Shown: positions 33,346 to 42,971, counted from the stretch's first letter. The stretch: DNA of 59,867 bases from Deltaproteobacteria bacterium (GCA_028818755.1 JAPPNF010000052.1:1-59867), one strand, 5' to 3'. The notes: generated from the sequence alone by a model not told the origin. Program-made: numbers and translations.

Positions 33346-36300
33346 GGTCGGAAGGCTGCCAAGTGGATTCTCGGAAAAAGCCTCCAGGGGCGTCGCGGCG
33401 CCGACGCGGAACAATCGCCGAGCGAAGGCCTTGACGTCGTCGAGGATGGCGTAGAGGCAGGGCGTGAGCATCAGCGTCAGGATGGTCGCGAAGGACAGGC
33501 CCCACACCACCGAGATGGCCATGGGCGAAAGGAACTTGGCCTGGCCGGTGGCGAAGAAGGCCAGCGGGACGAGGCCGCCCACGGTGGTGACGGTGGTCAG
33601 CATGACGGGCCTCAGGCGCATGACGCCGGACTGGATGATGGAGTCGTAGGCCGACGTGCCCCTCCTCCGGCTGCGGTTGATGAAGTCCACCAGGATGAGG
33701 GAATCGTTGACCACGACCCCCGCCAGGGCGACGAAACCCAGGAGGGACAGAAAGCTCAGGTTCTCGCCCATGACGAGATGGCCGATCACGATGCCGCCGA
33801 AGGAGAAGGGGATCGCGGCCATGACGATGAACGGTTGCACGAACGACTTGAACAGGGAGCCCAGCACGAAGTAGATGACGAACAACGTGATCAGGGAGAT
33901 CTGCGGCAACGCGGCCAGGGACTCCTCCATCTCCTGCCGTTCGCCCTTCACCACCACCCGCTGCCCGGGGTAGCGCCGGCCGACGTCGGCGAACTGCCGC
34001 TTCAAGGCGTTGGTGGCCTCCACCACCGTGGTTTTTTCCGCCTCCACGTCGGCGAAGACGCTCAACGCCCGCTTGCGGTCGTCCCGGTTGATCTGGCTCG
34101 GGCTGATGCCGACGCCTATGTCGGCGATGTCACGCAGGAAGACCCGCTCGCCGGAGGGCAGCGTGAGCTTCATCCGCGACACGGTGTCGACGTGGCTGCG
34201 CCGGTCCCGGGGAAACCGGACGACGATGGGCACGTCCTCGTCCCCGCGCTGGATGCTCGAGGCCTCCACCCCCTGGAAGCCCTGCTGCACCTGGCGCGCG
34301 ATGCCCCTCACGTCGAAACCCAGCGTGCGGCCTTCCGGCTTGAGGCTGATGCGGAGCTCCTCCTTGCCCGCCACGAGGTCATCGCGGATGTCCCGCACCC
34401 CGGGCAGGGTGGCCAGGAAGCCCTTGACCTCTTCGGTCAGGCTCCTGAGGCTTGCGAGGTCCTCGCCGATGATCCGGGCCTCGATGTCCGGCCCCCCGGG
34501 CCCGGCCTGGAGACTGAGGAACTGGAGCTTGGTGATGCCCGGTATCCGCTCCAGCTCCTCCCGGAGATCGTCGATGACCTCGGCCGACGACCGGCCGCGG
34601 TCATCGTGAAGCTCCAGCGTGAGCTGTCCCACGTTGCTCCCCCTCACCACCCGGTTCACGTCGAGGAAGGCCACGCCGACGGTCGTGGACAGGGACTTGA
34701 GCTCACCGGGGGGCAGATCCAGCACGATCTGCTCGGCCTGAACGGCCACGGCCTCGGTGTCCTCCAGCTTGGCGTTGGCGGAAGTTTCGAAGTTCACGAA
34801 GAACTGGCTCGACTCGAACTCGCGAAAGAGCACGAAGGGCACCCGATACTGGGCCGCCGCCGCCAGCAGCACGCTGCCCGCCACGATCAGGCTCACCGCC
34901 ACGTAACGCCAGCGGACCGCGACTCCCAGGAGCTTTTCATAGGCATGGCGAAAGCTGGTCAACCACAGGCGCTGGCCGCCCACGTGCAGACGGCGGAGAC
35001 CGGTCAGCCGCTCGCCGCGGCTGCGCAGCCGGGTGAGCCACAGGCGCTCGCCGCGGCGCAGCTTGTTGGCATAGGCGGGCGTGATGACGTCCGAGAGATG
35101 CGACGGCAGGATGAACAGGACCTCCAGGAGCGAGAGCAGCAGCGCAAAGGTCACCACCCAGGGGAGCGGCTCCATGAAGAAGCCGATGGTTCCCGGGATC
35201 AGCAGGAACGGGACGAAGGCGGCGACGGTGGTCAGCACCGTGGTGACCACCGGCCACGCCACCTCGTAGGTGCCCTGGAGGGCCGCTTCCTTGGGAGGCA
35301 GGCCCTGCTCGACGTAGCGGTACACGTTTTCGGTCACGATGACGGCGTCGTCCACCAGAAGGCCGAGCACCAGGATCAGGCCGAAGGCCGAGATCATGTT
35401 GAGACTGAGGCCGCCGATCGACATCAGCACCAGGCAACCCAGCACCGCGAACGGAATGCCGAGGGCGGTCATCAGGGCGATGCGGCCGCGGACGAAGACA
35501 CAGAGCACCGCCAGCACGATGGTCAGTCCGATGGCGCCGCTCTCGCCCAGGGTGCTCAACCGGTTTCGGATGAACACCGAGAAGTCATTGAAGATTCCGA
35601 CGGAAACGGTCGCGGGCAAGGTCTTGCGGATTTCGGCGACGGAGTCGCGCACGCGTTCCGCGACGCTGATGGTATCGCCGCTCAGCTCCTTGATGACCAC
35701 GAGGTTGAGCGCCGGCTTGCCGTCGAAGCGCGCGAGAACCGTCGCGTCCTCGAAGGATTCGCGCACCTCGGCGACATCGCCGACGGTAAGGGCATGTCCG
35801 GTGTCGGTGGAACGCAGGATCATGCGTTCCACGTCGGCCACGCCGCCGGCCACTCCCAGCGTCCGCACCAGGATTTCCCCCCGGGCCGTCTTCAGCGCTC
35901 CGCCGGGCACGTTGCGGTTCTGGTTGCCGATGGCCGCGCGGATCTCGTCCAGGCTCAGCCGGTACTGGTCGAGCCGTTCCGGGTCGATCTCGATGAGTAT
36001 GCGGCTTTCACGGGTGCCGAAGATCGACACGGTGCTGACGCCGTCGACGCGTCTGAGTTGATCGCGTACATCCTTGGCGACCTCCCGCAGCTCCTGCTCC
36101 GGTATGTCGCCGCTCAACGAAACCGTGATCACCGGGATGGTGGAGAGGACCTCGGAGACCTGGGGCTCCTCCGCCTCCTCCGGCAAGTCCACGACCCGGT
36201 CCAGGGCGGCGCGCACGTCCCCCAGGGCGCGGCTCATCTCGGTGTCCGACTGCATACGGAGGCGAATCTCGGATTGGCCCTCGCGAGAGCTGGAAAGCAT

Positions 36301-36540
36301 CTCGTTCACGCCGTCGACGTTGCGGACCCGGTCCTCGATCCTCGCGGTGATGAGCTCCTCCACCTCCTCGGGTGACGCGCCCGCGTAGACCGTATCGATC
36401 CGGATCACGCGGCGGGAGAAGTCGGGGAACAGCTCGCGCTTGAGCCGCAGGTAGGACACCGCCCCCGATATGAGGATCAGGAGCACCAGCAGGTTGACGA
36501 TGACGGGGTTCCCGATGGAGAACTCGATGATCTTCTTCAT
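33316..36540 (-). CDS. RND efflux transporter, inner-membrane pump (AcrB/HAE1-like)
   Basis: 1074 residues with the RND layout: TM1 (FSIGNPVIVNLLVLLILIS), two large periplasmic loops and two sets of transmembrane helices. TM4 keeps the proton-relay Asp pair (LVLGLLVDDAVIVTENVYRY), and SFGGIVIGHLVMGENLSF with LVDFINRSRRRG mark the second half. The cytoplasmic linker at about 490-535 contains a duplicated GERLWLTRLRSRGERL/GGQRLWLTSFR segment. The last residues (LPTPSPSGRGPG) come from a palindromic repeat rather than the ancestral gene. Its ATG overlaps the adaptor stop (ATGA). It probably expels drugs or toxic hydrophobic compounds through an outer-membrane channel not encoded here. Confidence 0.94.
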   Translation of the reverse strand: MKKIIEFSIGNPVIVNLLVLLILISGAVSYLRLKRELFPDFSRRVIRIDTVYAGASPEEVEELITARIEDRVRNVDGVNEMLSSSREGQSEIRLRMQSDTEMSRALGDVRAALDRVVDLPEEAEEPQVSEVLSTIPVITVSLSGDIPEQELREVAKDVRDQLRRVDGVSTVSIFGTRESRILIEIDPERLDQYRLSLDEIRAAIGNQNRNVPGGALKTARGEILVRTLGVAGGVADVERMILRSTDTGHALTVGDVAEVRESFEDATVLARFDGKPALNLVVIKELSGDTISVAERVRDSVAEIRKTLPATVSVGIFNDFSVFIRNRLSTLGESGAIGLTIVLAVLCVFVRGRIALMTALGIPFAVLGCLVLMSIGGLSLNMISAFGLILVLGLLVDDAVIVTENVYRYVEQGLPPKEAALQGTYEVAWPVVTTVLTTVAAFVPFLLIPGTIGFFMEPLPWVVTFALLLSLLEVLFILPSHLSDVITPAYANKLRRGERLWLTRLRSRGERLTGLRRLHVGGQRLWLTSFRHAYEKLLGVAVRWRYVAVSLIVAGSVLLAAAAQYRVPFVLFREFESSQFFVNFETSANAKLEDTEAVAVQAEQIVLDLPPGELKSLSTTVGVAFLDVNRVVRGSNVGQLTLELHDDRGRSSAEVIDDLREELERIPGITKLQFLSLQAGPGGPDIEARIIGEDLASLRSLTEEVKGFLATLPGVRDIRDDLVAGKEELRISLKPEGRTLGFDVRGIARQVQQGFQGVEASSIQRGDEDVPIVVRFPRDRRSHVDTVSRMKLTLPSGERVFLRDIADIGVGISPSQINRDDRKRALSVFADVEAEKTTVVEATNALKRQFADVGRRYPGQRVVVKGERQEMEESLAALPQISLITLFVIYFVLGSLFKSFVQPFIVMAAIPFSFGGIVIGHLVMGENLSFLSLLGFVALAGVVVNDSLILVDFINRSRRRGTSAYDSIIQSGVMRLRPVMLTTVTTVGGLVPLAFFATGQAKFLSPMAISVVWGLSFATILTLMLTPCLYAILDDVKAFARRLFRVGAATPLEAFSENPLGSLPTPSPSGRGPG

Positions 36541-37790
36541 GAGGACAGATCCCGGCGCGTGACCACGCGGATGCGGACGCCGTCCACGAGCAGGCGCTGT
36601 CCGGCGGTCACGAGGAGTTCCCCGGGCTCAAGGCCCGCCGCGATCATGTAGCGCGACCCGAAGCGCCTGGCGATGCGCACCGCGCGTCGCGCGGCCCGTC
36701 CCGAGTCGGGGTCGGCCACGAAAACGGCCGCCTCGGCGTCCTCGAAGATGACGCTTTCCCGCGGTATCAGGATGGCGCCCGGATAGTCCCGCACCGGGAT
36801 GACGGCGCGCGCGAACATTCCGGGGAGAAGCTTCCGGCCCGAAGTGTTGGAAAGGAAGATCTCCACCGGAAACGAGCGCGTCTCCCGGTCCGCCCGCGGG
36901 CCGATGTTGGCGACCCGCCCGGTAAACTCCTCCTCCAGCCCGCGCACCCGGACCTGGGCCACGATCCGGGGATCGAGCCGGTGGATGTCACCGGCCGGAA
37001 TGCGCACGTCGAGCTTCACGGTCTTGACGTCGGCCAGCCGGAAGAGCACCTGGCCCGGCGCGACACGTTCCCCCAGCGTCACGTTCTTGCTCGCGATCAC
37101 GCCGGCAAAAGGCGCGCGGATCTCGGTATCCCTCAGGGTTTCCCGCGCCTGCTCGAGCTGGACGTCGGCCAGGGCCAGATCCGCCCGGGCGATGGCGTGC
37201 AGCGCTTCGGTCTCCCGCTCCCCGCTTCGGGCCGACTCGAGCTCCTCCTCGATCCGCCGCCACGCCAGCTCCTGCCGTTCCGCCTCCTGGCTGGAGACCA
37301 GCTCCTTCTTCAGAAGCTTGGTGAGACGTTCGTGCTCCGCCCGCGCCAGCCGCAGCTGCTCGCGGTTGAGCCGCACCAGCTTGCGCTGCCGCTCGATGTC
37401 CACCGCGGCCTTGCGGACCCGCGCCTTCGCGCTGGCCACCTGTGCCGCCGCCTTGCGCACGGCAATCTTGAAATCCGTGGAATCCACCCGCGCCATCAGC
37501 GCCCCGGCCCGCACCACGCTGCCGAGGCCGATGTTTTCCGGTATCCCGACGATGCGGCCGCTGACCTCCGCGCCGACAGGGCCCTCGCGCACGGCGGCGA
37601 TGGTGCCCAATGCCTCGATCCGGTGCACGAAATCAGCAGCCGCCACCGCCGCCACCTCCACCGGCACGGGCGCGGCCTGCGGTTCTACAGGGGGCTTTTC
37701 CTCCACGTCGCTGATGACGTACACGCCCACGGCGGTGACCGCGCTTACCAGGAGGATGAGCAGGATGGAAACGGCGATGCGGATCTTCAT
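36537..37790 (-). CDS. RND efflux periplasmic adaptor (membrane fusion protein)
   Basis: 417 residues from the ATG giving MKIRIAVSILLILLVSAVTA, a membrane anchor or signal segment. The order is typical of AcrA/HlyD-type adaptors: a lipoyl half-motif (EVSGRIVGIPENIGLGSVVRAG), a long coiled-coil hairpin (about 120-230, rich in Arg/Glu/Ala heptads), the second lipoyl half (IRAPFAGVIASKNVTLGERV), then beta-barrel and membrane-proximal domains (GMFARAVIPV, IPRESVIFED). It links the pump to the outer-membrane channel. Both ends overlap neighbours by four bases, with TetR upstream and RND downstream. Confidence 0.93.
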   Translation of the reverse strand: MKIRIAVSILLILLVSAVTAVGVYVISDVEEKPPVEPQAAPVPVEVAAVAAADFVHRIEALGTIAAVREGPVGAEVSGRIVGIPENIGLGSVVRAGALMARVDSTDFKIAVRKAAAQVASAKARVRKAAVDIERQRKLVRLNREQLRLARAEHERLTKLLKKELVSSQEAERQELAWRRIEEELESARSGERETEALHAIARADLALADVQLEQARETLRDTEIRAPFAGVIASKNVTLGERVAPGQVLFRLADVKTVKLDVRIPAGDIHRLDPRIVAQVRVRGLEEEFTGRVANIGPRADRETRSFPVEIFLSNTSGRKLLPGMFARAVIPVRDYPGAILIPRESVIFEDAEAAVFVADPDSGRAARRAVRIARRFGSRYMIAAGLEPGELLVTAGQRLLVDGVRIRVVTRRDLSS

Positions 37791-38386
37791 CCCAGGCTCC
37801 TCATGACCGCCCGCGTAAGGGCTTCGGTCATCTCCTCCAGGTCGAACGCCTCCTGGTCGTAAAGCCAGTGCAGCGCCAACCCGTCGACGCAGGCGAGGAT
37901 GTGCTCGGCCGCGAGCCTGGGGTGCTCGCAATGGAAGAAGCCGCCGGCGACTCCCGCTTCGACGACCATCGTCAGGTCATCGATGGAGGACTGGTAGGAA
38001 TCCCGCAACTGCATGCGCAAAAGGCTCTGCTGCTCCGCCCGACCCGCCTCGGCCCAGACGTCGCAGAAGACGTAGAAGAAGGGCTCCCATTGGCGGAAAC
38101 TGACAAGGGCCGCGGCCAGAAAACGCCGGATGATCTCCGGAGGCTCCTCAATGCCATGCAACTCCGCGGCGTAGTATTCCTTGAGCTTGGCCAGCATGTA
38201 GCCGTGGAGCGCCTGCAGGAGCTGGTGCTTGCTCTCGAAGTACTCGTAGATGGTCCCCTTGCCGATGCCGGCGGCAACCGCGACTTCCTCCATCTTCGAA
38301 CGATGGAACCCCTTCTGGGCGAAAACCGTCATGGCCGCCTCGAGTATCTCCGCGCGCTTTCGCTCCTTGTCGACAACGATGGGCAT
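37787..38386 (-). CDS. TetR/AcrR-family transcriptional regulator
   Basis: 199 residues. The N-terminal helix-turn-helix is clear: RAEILEAAMTVFAQKGFHRSKMEEVAVAAGIGKGTIYEYFESKHQL. The rest is the ligand-binding helical domain. It is the first gene of a coupled efflux operon (stop overlaps the adaptor start), so it should repress that operon until a pump substrate binds. A perfect palindrome upstream is the likely operator. Confidence 0.92.
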   Translation of the reverse strand: MPIVVDKERKRAEILEAAMTVFAQKGFHRSKMEEVAVAAGIGKGTIYEYFESKHQLLQALHGYMLAKLKEYYAAELHGIEEPPEIIRRFLAAALVSFRQWEPFFYVFCDVWAEAGRAEQQSLLRMQLRDSYQSSIDDLTMVVEAGVAGGFFHCEHPRLAAEHILACVDGLALHWLYDQEAFDLEEMTEALTRAVMRSLG

Positions 38387-38451
38387 GCTCTCAATACTTG
38401 TGAGTCACGAGCACTAATTCACGAACAACAATTCACGAGCACCGTTTAACT

Positions 38452-38471
38452 TTGACCGGCCAGCCGGTCAA
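38452..38471 (-). promoter_or_regulatory. Operator palindrome of the TetR efflux operon
   Basis: TTGACCGGC-CA-GCCGGTCAA is a perfect inverted repeat with 9-bp arms, 65 bp upstream of the tetR start. On the minus strand its first arm offers a TTGACC -35, followed 16 bp later by TTAAAC as a weak -10, so binding would occlude the promoter. Short direct repeats of AATTCACGA lie between the site and the gene. Confidence 0.7.
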
Positions 38472-38528
38472 TTTAAAAACTACACCCGTAGACCTTGCAG
38501 GTCAACGGGTCAAGCACCGATTTGACGG

Positions 38529-39362
38529 TTATTGGTCGTCGGCGACGTGTTCCGAATCCGGGTCCTTCCGGTCCCCTTCGGGGATGATAAGGAGCCGGCG
38601 GAAGGCGCCGTGTCCGAGGCTCTTGGTGGTGAGCCAAGGATCGTCCTTGAGGGCGAGATGGACGACGCGGCGGTCACGGGCGCTGAGGGCGTCGATCCCC
38701 TGGGTCTTGCGGCTGCGTTTGGCCTTTTCGCCCATGCGCAACGCCATGTCCTCCAGGGACCTCACACGCCTTCCACGGTAGTCTTCGGCGTCGACGATGG
38801 GCTGCGGAACGCCCGCGCCGACCTTGTCGGCCACGATACGGCTCAGGATGTGCTGGAGCGACTCCAAGGTCTGACCCCGGCGGCCGATGAGGAGCGCGCT
38901 GCTGTCGCCCTGAACATCCAGCACGAACTCCGAAGCGCTCGCCCCCCGCTTGACCACCACCTCCGCCTCCACGCCCATCAGCCGGAGGATCTCCGTCAGC
39001 ACCTCGACGCTGACTTTACGGACCTCCGCGGACCGCTCATCGGTCTCCGCGGGTTCTTCATCCGGCTCGCCGTCGTCGGGTCGATCGACGACCGTCGCGG
39101 CAGCCTCCGGCTCGGTCTCCGCCGGCTCGTCCGCGGGCGCCGCGGCGGCCTCCGTGTCCCTGGTGTCCTCGTCCGGCGCGACCGCCACCGCCTCCCGGAT
39201 GGTAGCCCGGACCCGCGCGTTCTGGCGGCCGAAGCCGAGCAGGCCCATCTTTTCCTCCGCCAGAATGTCCAGCGAGACCTTGTCCCGCTCGACGCCCAAC
39301 AGGTTCAGTGCCTTGGTGATGGCTTCGTCAAGTGTTTCTCCTTCGGTTTCGACTTGCTTCAT
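38529..39362 (-). CDS. jag: Jag/KhpB RNA-binding protein (SpoIIIJ-associated)
   Basis: 277 residues from the ATG with GGAGGAGAGG upstream. The Jag-N domain (1-55, TLDEAITKALNLLGVERDKV, EEKMGLLGFGRQNARVRA) is followed by an acidic Ala/Glu/Pro-rich linker (60-115). Next come a KH domain with the GRRGQTLESLQHILSRIV loop and an R3H domain (YRGRRVRSLEDMALRM, MSARDRRVVH-like LSARDRRVVHLAL). It binds RNA; in other bacteria it works with KhpA and affects cell division and envelope. It is next to yidC as in most genomes. Confidence 0.95.
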   Translation of the reverse strand: MKQVETEGETLDEAITKALNLLGVERDKVSLDILAEEKMGLLGFGRQNARVRATIREAVAVAPDEDTRDTEAAAAPADEPAETEPEAAATVVDRPDDGEPDEEPAETDERSAEVRKVSVEVLTEILRLMGVEAEVVVKRGASASEFVLDVQGDSSALLIGRRGQTLESLQHILSRIVADKVGAGVPQPIVDAEDYRGRRVRSLEDMALRMGEKAKRSRKTQGIDALSARDRRVVHLALKDDPWLTTKSLGHGAFRRLLIIPEGDRKDPDSEHVADDQ

Positions 39363-39407
39363 CACAAACCTCTCCTCCACGGGGCGCCGCGACGGAACAG
39401 GCGGCCC

Positions 39408-41042
39408 TCAGCGCTCTTTCCGGTTGATCATGTATTGCTGGACGATGCTCAGGATATTGTTCACGAACCAGTAGATCGTGAGTCCCGACGGGAAGCTCAC
39501 GAAGATCACGGTGAAGATCAGCGGCATGAGCATCATCATGCGCCGCTGGTTGGCATCGCCGATGGCCGGCGACATCCACTGCTGGATGAACATGCTCGCC
39601 CCCATGAGCAGCACCAGCACGGGAACGCCCACGTCGAAACCGAAGGCCGAGAACGGCAGCGATTCCCAGTCCGGACGCGACAGGTCCTTGATCCACAGGA
39701 AGCTTGCGTGACGGAGCTCGATGGGGGTCAGCAACGCGTTGTAGAAGCCGATGAAGAAGGGGAACTGCAGGAGCATGGGCAGACAACTTCCAAACGGATT
39801 CACCTTGTTCCGCTTGTAGAGGTCCATCATCTCCTTGTTCAGCCGCGCCTTGTCGTCGCCGAACTTGTCCTTGAGGCGCTGCATCTGCGGCTGCAGCTTC
39901 TGCATGCGCTTCATGGAGACGAAGCTCTTGTGCGTCAACGGCCACAGCAGCAGCTTGATGATGAGCGTCAGCAGGATGATGTCGAGACCGTAGTTCCCTG
40001 TGTAGGTCTGAAAGAAATGCAGCGCCTGCAGCATCGGCATCGAGATGAAGGCGAAGTAGCCGAAGTCGATGGATTCCTCGAGACCGCGGTCGAACGACTC
40101 GAGCAGGCTGAGCACCTTGGGGCCCATGAAGAGCCGGTAACGCGCGCTGCGTTCCGTGCTCGACAGCACCCGGCCGCGCGTTTCCAGCACGAAGCCGCGG
40201 TCGCGTCCGGTGGCGGGCACCACCGCCGCGTCCGCCTCGACGCCGTCGGCGGGGATGAGAGCGGAAACGAAGTAGGTGTAGCCGAAGCCGGCCCATGAAA
40301 GCGGAGCGTTGAGATTGATTCGGGCCTCGATGTCGCCCGGCCACTCGCGGGTGATCTCCCCCTCCCGCAACGCGATGAGCCCCTCGAAGATTCCGTCGCC
40401 CTTGACGCCCTTGGCCTCGCCGCCGGTGGTGAGAAGCAGAACGGCGCCCTGCGCCGACCCGCCGATCGACACCGCCACCTCCACCGCGTAGCTGGAACCG
40501 TTGAAGGTGAACTCCTTGACCACCGGACGGCCCGAAGGCGTCGAGCCGACGAAAGTGATCCTGCCGTCGCCACCCGCCTGGAGGTTCAGGTCCGTGCCCT
40601 GGACCTCATAGACGATCCCTCGATCGGTGCCGGCGGGCGTATCGTCGAGGCGCAGTCCCAAGGGATACTCCATCCCCGGTCCCGGGGAGGCCATTTCGAT
40701 CAACGGGCTGTCCGCCGCCACGCTCGCGCGGTACCGCTTCAGGCGGAAGCTCTTGAGCCGGGCCCCCTGGTTGGTGAAACGCGCGATGTAGTCGGGTGTC
40801 TCCACCGTCACGTCCCGCACCGGCACCACCTGGGCTGGCTTGACGGCCTCGGGAGCGGGGGCCGGGGACGGCGCCGGAGGCTTGGACGCCGCCACCGGCG
40901 GGGCGGCGGGCTGCCTTTCGGGCTTGGCGGCCGTCTCCTTCGGCGGCGGCTCCGCGGGCGGATAGAAGCGCCGCATGTACTCCTGGTAGAGGATGATGAT
41001 GAGGATCGAGATGACGACCGCTATGAAGGCTCGCTTTTCCAT
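39408..41042 (-). CDS. yidC: Membrane protein insertase YidC (Oxa1 family)
   Basis: 544 residues. TM1 (RAFIAVVISILIIILYQEYM) is followed by a Pro/Ala-rich linker, a periplasmic beta-supersandwich domain (to about 340, the Gram-negative form), then the conserved insertase core: GNYGLDIILLTLIIKLLLWPL (with the groove Arg/Lys just after), KFGDDKARLNKEMMDLYKRN (cytoplasmic hairpin), NPFGSCLPMLLQFPFFIGFY and TIYWFVNNILSIVQQY. It inserts and folds inner-membrane proteins, alone or with SecYEG. It lies 45 bp before jag and 6 bp after yidD. Confidence 0.97.
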   Translation of the reverse strand: MEKRAFIAVVISILIIILYQEYMRRFYPPAEPPPKETAAKPERQPAAPPVAASKPPAPSPAPAPEAVKPAQVVPVRDVTVETPDYIARFTNQGARLKSFRLKRYRASVAADSPLIEMASPGPGMEYPLGLRLDDTPAGTDRGIVYEVQGTDLNLQAGGDGRITFVGSTPSGRPVVKEFTFNGSSYAVEVAVSIGGSAQGAVLLLTTGGEAKGVKGDGIFEGLIALREGEITREWPGDIEARINLNAPLSWAGFGYTYFVSALIPADGVEADAAVVPATGRDRGFVLETRGRVLSSTERSARYRLFMGPKVLSLLESFDRGLEESIDFGYFAFISMPMLQALHFFQTYTGNYGLDIILLTLIIKLLLWPLTHKSFVSMKRMQKLQPQMQRLKDKFGDDKARLNKEMMDLYKRNKVNPFGSCLPMLLQFPFFIGFYNALLTPIELRHASFLWIKDLSRPDWESLPFSAFGFDVGVPVLVLLMGASMFIQQWMSPAIGDANQRRMMMLMPLIFTVIFVSFPSGLTIYWFVNNILSIVQQYMINRKER

Positions 41043-41048
41043 GAATCC

Positions 41049-41270
41049 CTACGGAACCGGGTCGTAGCCCCCGTCGGTGAGCGGATTGCAGCGCAGGAGC
41101 CGCCAAGCGCCGAGGCCAAGTCCTTTCAAGACGCCGTGGCGGTGAACCGCCTGCAACGCGTAGGCGGAACACGTCGGATAGTACCGGCAGGTGCGCGGCA
41201 ACAGCGGCGAAACGAACCGCTGGTAGGCCCTGATGGGGATTCGCACGGCGGTACGGGCGATGGTGTTCAT
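41049..41270 (-). CDS. yidD: Membrane protein insertion efficiency factor YidD
   Basis: 73 residues. [23 protein letters not shown] and [37 protein letters not shown] carry the family cysteines and the C-terminal signature RCNPxxxGGxDPVP. It has an amphipathic N-terminal helix, is membrane-associated and aids YidC-dependent insertion. It sits between rnpA (4-bp gap) and yidC, its standard place. Confidence 0.96.
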   Translation of the reverse strand: MNTIARTAVRIPIRAYQRFVSPLLPRTCRYYPTCSAYALQAVHRHGVLKGLGLGAWRLLRCNPLTDGGYDPVP

Positions 41271-41274
41271 GGGA

Positions 41275-41649
41275 TCACCGGGACTGTGTGCCAGTATGGC
41301 GCTGGAGGCCGGGGCCGATCGCCTTGCGGAGCTCCGCGGTCATGGCCGAGTAACTCAACTCTCCCGCTCCTCTGCGGGCAATGATGACCGTATCCTGGTC
41401 GGAACGAAAATTCTCCCGTCCGCGACGGAAGAACTCGCGCAACCCCCGCTTCACGCGATTGCGCACGACCGCGTTCCCCACCTTGGAGCTGACCGTGACT
41501 CCCAGCCGTTTACCCAGATGGTCGTTGTCTCTGCGGATGATGATGAAGTGCGGCGTGTAGAACTTCCTGCCCTTTCGGGACAGCAGCAGGAATTCGGAAC
41601 GTCTCGTCAGGCGGGCTTCCCTGGGGAAACTCTCGCGGACACCGGACAA
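41275..41649 (-). CDS. rnpA: Ribonuclease P protein component
   Basis: 124 residues. [28 protein letters not shown] and [28 protein letters not shown] include the RNR box (RNRVKR) that contacts RNase P RNA. It assists 5' maturation of pre-tRNAs. The open frame starts with TTG 10 bp after the rpmH stop; no closer ATG exists, so TTG is assumed. Confidence 0.95.
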   Translation of the reverse strand: MSGVRESFPREARLTRRSEFLLLSRKGRKFYTPHFIIIRRDNDHLGKRLGVTVSSKVGNAVVRNRVKRGLREFFRRGRENFRSDQDTVIIARRGAGELSYSAMTAELRKAIGPGLQRHTGTQSR

Positions 41650-41659
41650 CGGCCCGTTC

Positions 41660-41821
41660 CTAGGTGCGAGGACCCTTCGGTGGGATGACGACGGTCAACC
41701 GCTTCCTTCCCTTGGCCCTCCGACGCTTCAGCACATTGCGACCGCCGGGGGTCTCCATTCGCGCGAAGAAACCGTGGGTTCTCTTGCGCCTAAGATTGCT
41801 CGGTTGATACGTCCGTTTCAT
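41660..41821 (-). CDS. rpmH: Ribosomal protein bL34
   Basis: 53 residues: [20 protein letters not shown], then [20 protein letters not shown] and a tail [13 protein letters not shown]. The first 45 residues are the canonical bL34; the last nine are a small extension. It is the first gene of rpmH-rnpA-yidD-yidC-jag. A TTGACA box lies about 55 bp upstream (41874-41879 on the minus strand) with only a weak -10, so the promoter is uncertain. Confidence 0.97.
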   Translation of the reverse strand: MKRTYQPSNLRRKRTHGFFARMETPGGRNVLKRRRAKGRKRLTVVIPPKGPRT

Positions 41822-41975
41822 TTCCGCACCCTCATTCTTCAGTCACATCTTTCAAGCATACGCGGGATGGCTTGTCAATTTGCCGAAGGCGCCGCGCGAA
41901 CCCGGGGAAACACGCTTTGGTTTTGCCGACAAGAGCCGATGAAGAAGTCCAGAGGCGGGTTCAAGCCGCCCCGAC

Positions 41976-42971
41976 TCAGTCCGCCTCCGCCCTCTGGGTG
42001 CGCCCCATGAGGTCACGGACGGCCTGGGTCGGGGCCTTGTCCTCGTAGAGGACGCGGTACATCTGCTCCACGATGGGCATCTCGACGCCGTAACGTTGGG
42101 CCAGGAGGTGCACGGTGCGCGTGTTGCGGACGCCCTCGGCGACCATCCGGGTCCCCCCGACGATGTCCACGAGCCGGCGTCCCTGGCCGAGCTCGACGCC
42201 GACCTTGCGGTTGCGGCTCAACTGGCCGGTGCAGGTGAGCACGAGATCGCCGAGGCCCGGGAGGCCGGTGAGGGTGACCGGATCGGCGTCCATCTTGATC
42301 GCCAGACGGGTCATTTCGGCCAGTCCACGGGTGATGAGGGCGGCCCGGGCATTGTGTCCGAGCTCCAGCCCGTCGCTCACGCCCGCGGCGATGGCGATGA
42401 CGTTTTTGATCACACCACCCATCTGGACACCCACCACGTCCGTCGACGAGTAGACCCGGAACTCGCGGGAGCCGAGGCTCTCCTGCACCTCGTGCGCCAC
42501 CCCGGGGTCGGCGCTCGCCACCGTGATGGCGGCGGGGCGCCCCTGCGCCACTTCCAGGGCGAAGGTCGGTCCGGACAGGAATGCGTGCCGTCGCGGATGA
42601 CCCAGAACCTCCGCCAGGACGTCGCCCATGGTCATCAGGGTCGACTCCTCGATTCCCTTGGAGCCGCACACCACGATAGTCTCGGGGGTCACAAACGGGG
42701 CCGCCCGGGTCATGACCTCACGCAGGAAGTGGGAAGGCGTCACGCAGATGAGCAGGTTCCGGCCGGAGACCGCAGCTTCCAGGGAAGGGGTGACCTGGAG
42801 CCGGTCGGGGAGCTTGACGGAGGGCAGGTAGATGGAGTTCTCGCCGCCCTCCCGGATGCGCGCGAGGGTTTCCGGGGAGTGGCACCACAGGACGACGTCC
42901 TCGTGCTTCCTGCACAGCAACACCGCCAGGGCCGTGCCCCAGCCGCCCGCGCCTATGATGCCGATGGACAT
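41976..42971 (-). CDS. gpsA: Glycerol-3-phosphate dehydrogenase [NAD(P)+]
   Basis: 331 residues. IGIIGAGGWGTALAVLLCRK is the dinucleotide-binding loop, and VCGSKGIEESTL, FLSGPTFALEVAQGRPAAIT, GGVIKNVIAIAAGVSDGLELG (catalytic Lys in VIKN) and GLPGLGDLVLTCTGQLSRNR are the family signatures. It makes sn-glycerol 3-phosphate for phospholipid synthesis in the cytoplasm. It lies 154 bp upstream of rpmH and 51 bp after gyrA. Confidence 0.97.
   Translation of the reverse strand: MSIGIIGAGGWGTALAVLLCRKHEDVVLWCHSPETLARIREGGENSIYLPSVKLPDRLQVTPSLEAAVSGRNLLICVTPSHFLREVMTRAAPFVTPETIVVCGSKGIEESTLMTMGDVLAEVLGHPRRHAFLSGPTFALEVAQGRPAAITVASADPGVAHEVQESLGSREFRVYSSTDVVGVQMGGVIKNVIAIAAGVSDGLELGHNARAALITRGLAEMTRLAIKMDADPVTLTGLPGLGDLVLTCTGQLSRNRKVGVELGQGRRLVDIVGGTRMVAEGVRNTRTVHLLAQRYGVEMPIVEQMYRVLYEDKAPTQAVRDLMGRTQRAEAD

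Noticed and set aside
31723..36375. Plus-strand frame of about 1550 codons opposite proS and the RND pump
   Set aside because: Antisense shadow of two clear genes, with no domain-like pattern.
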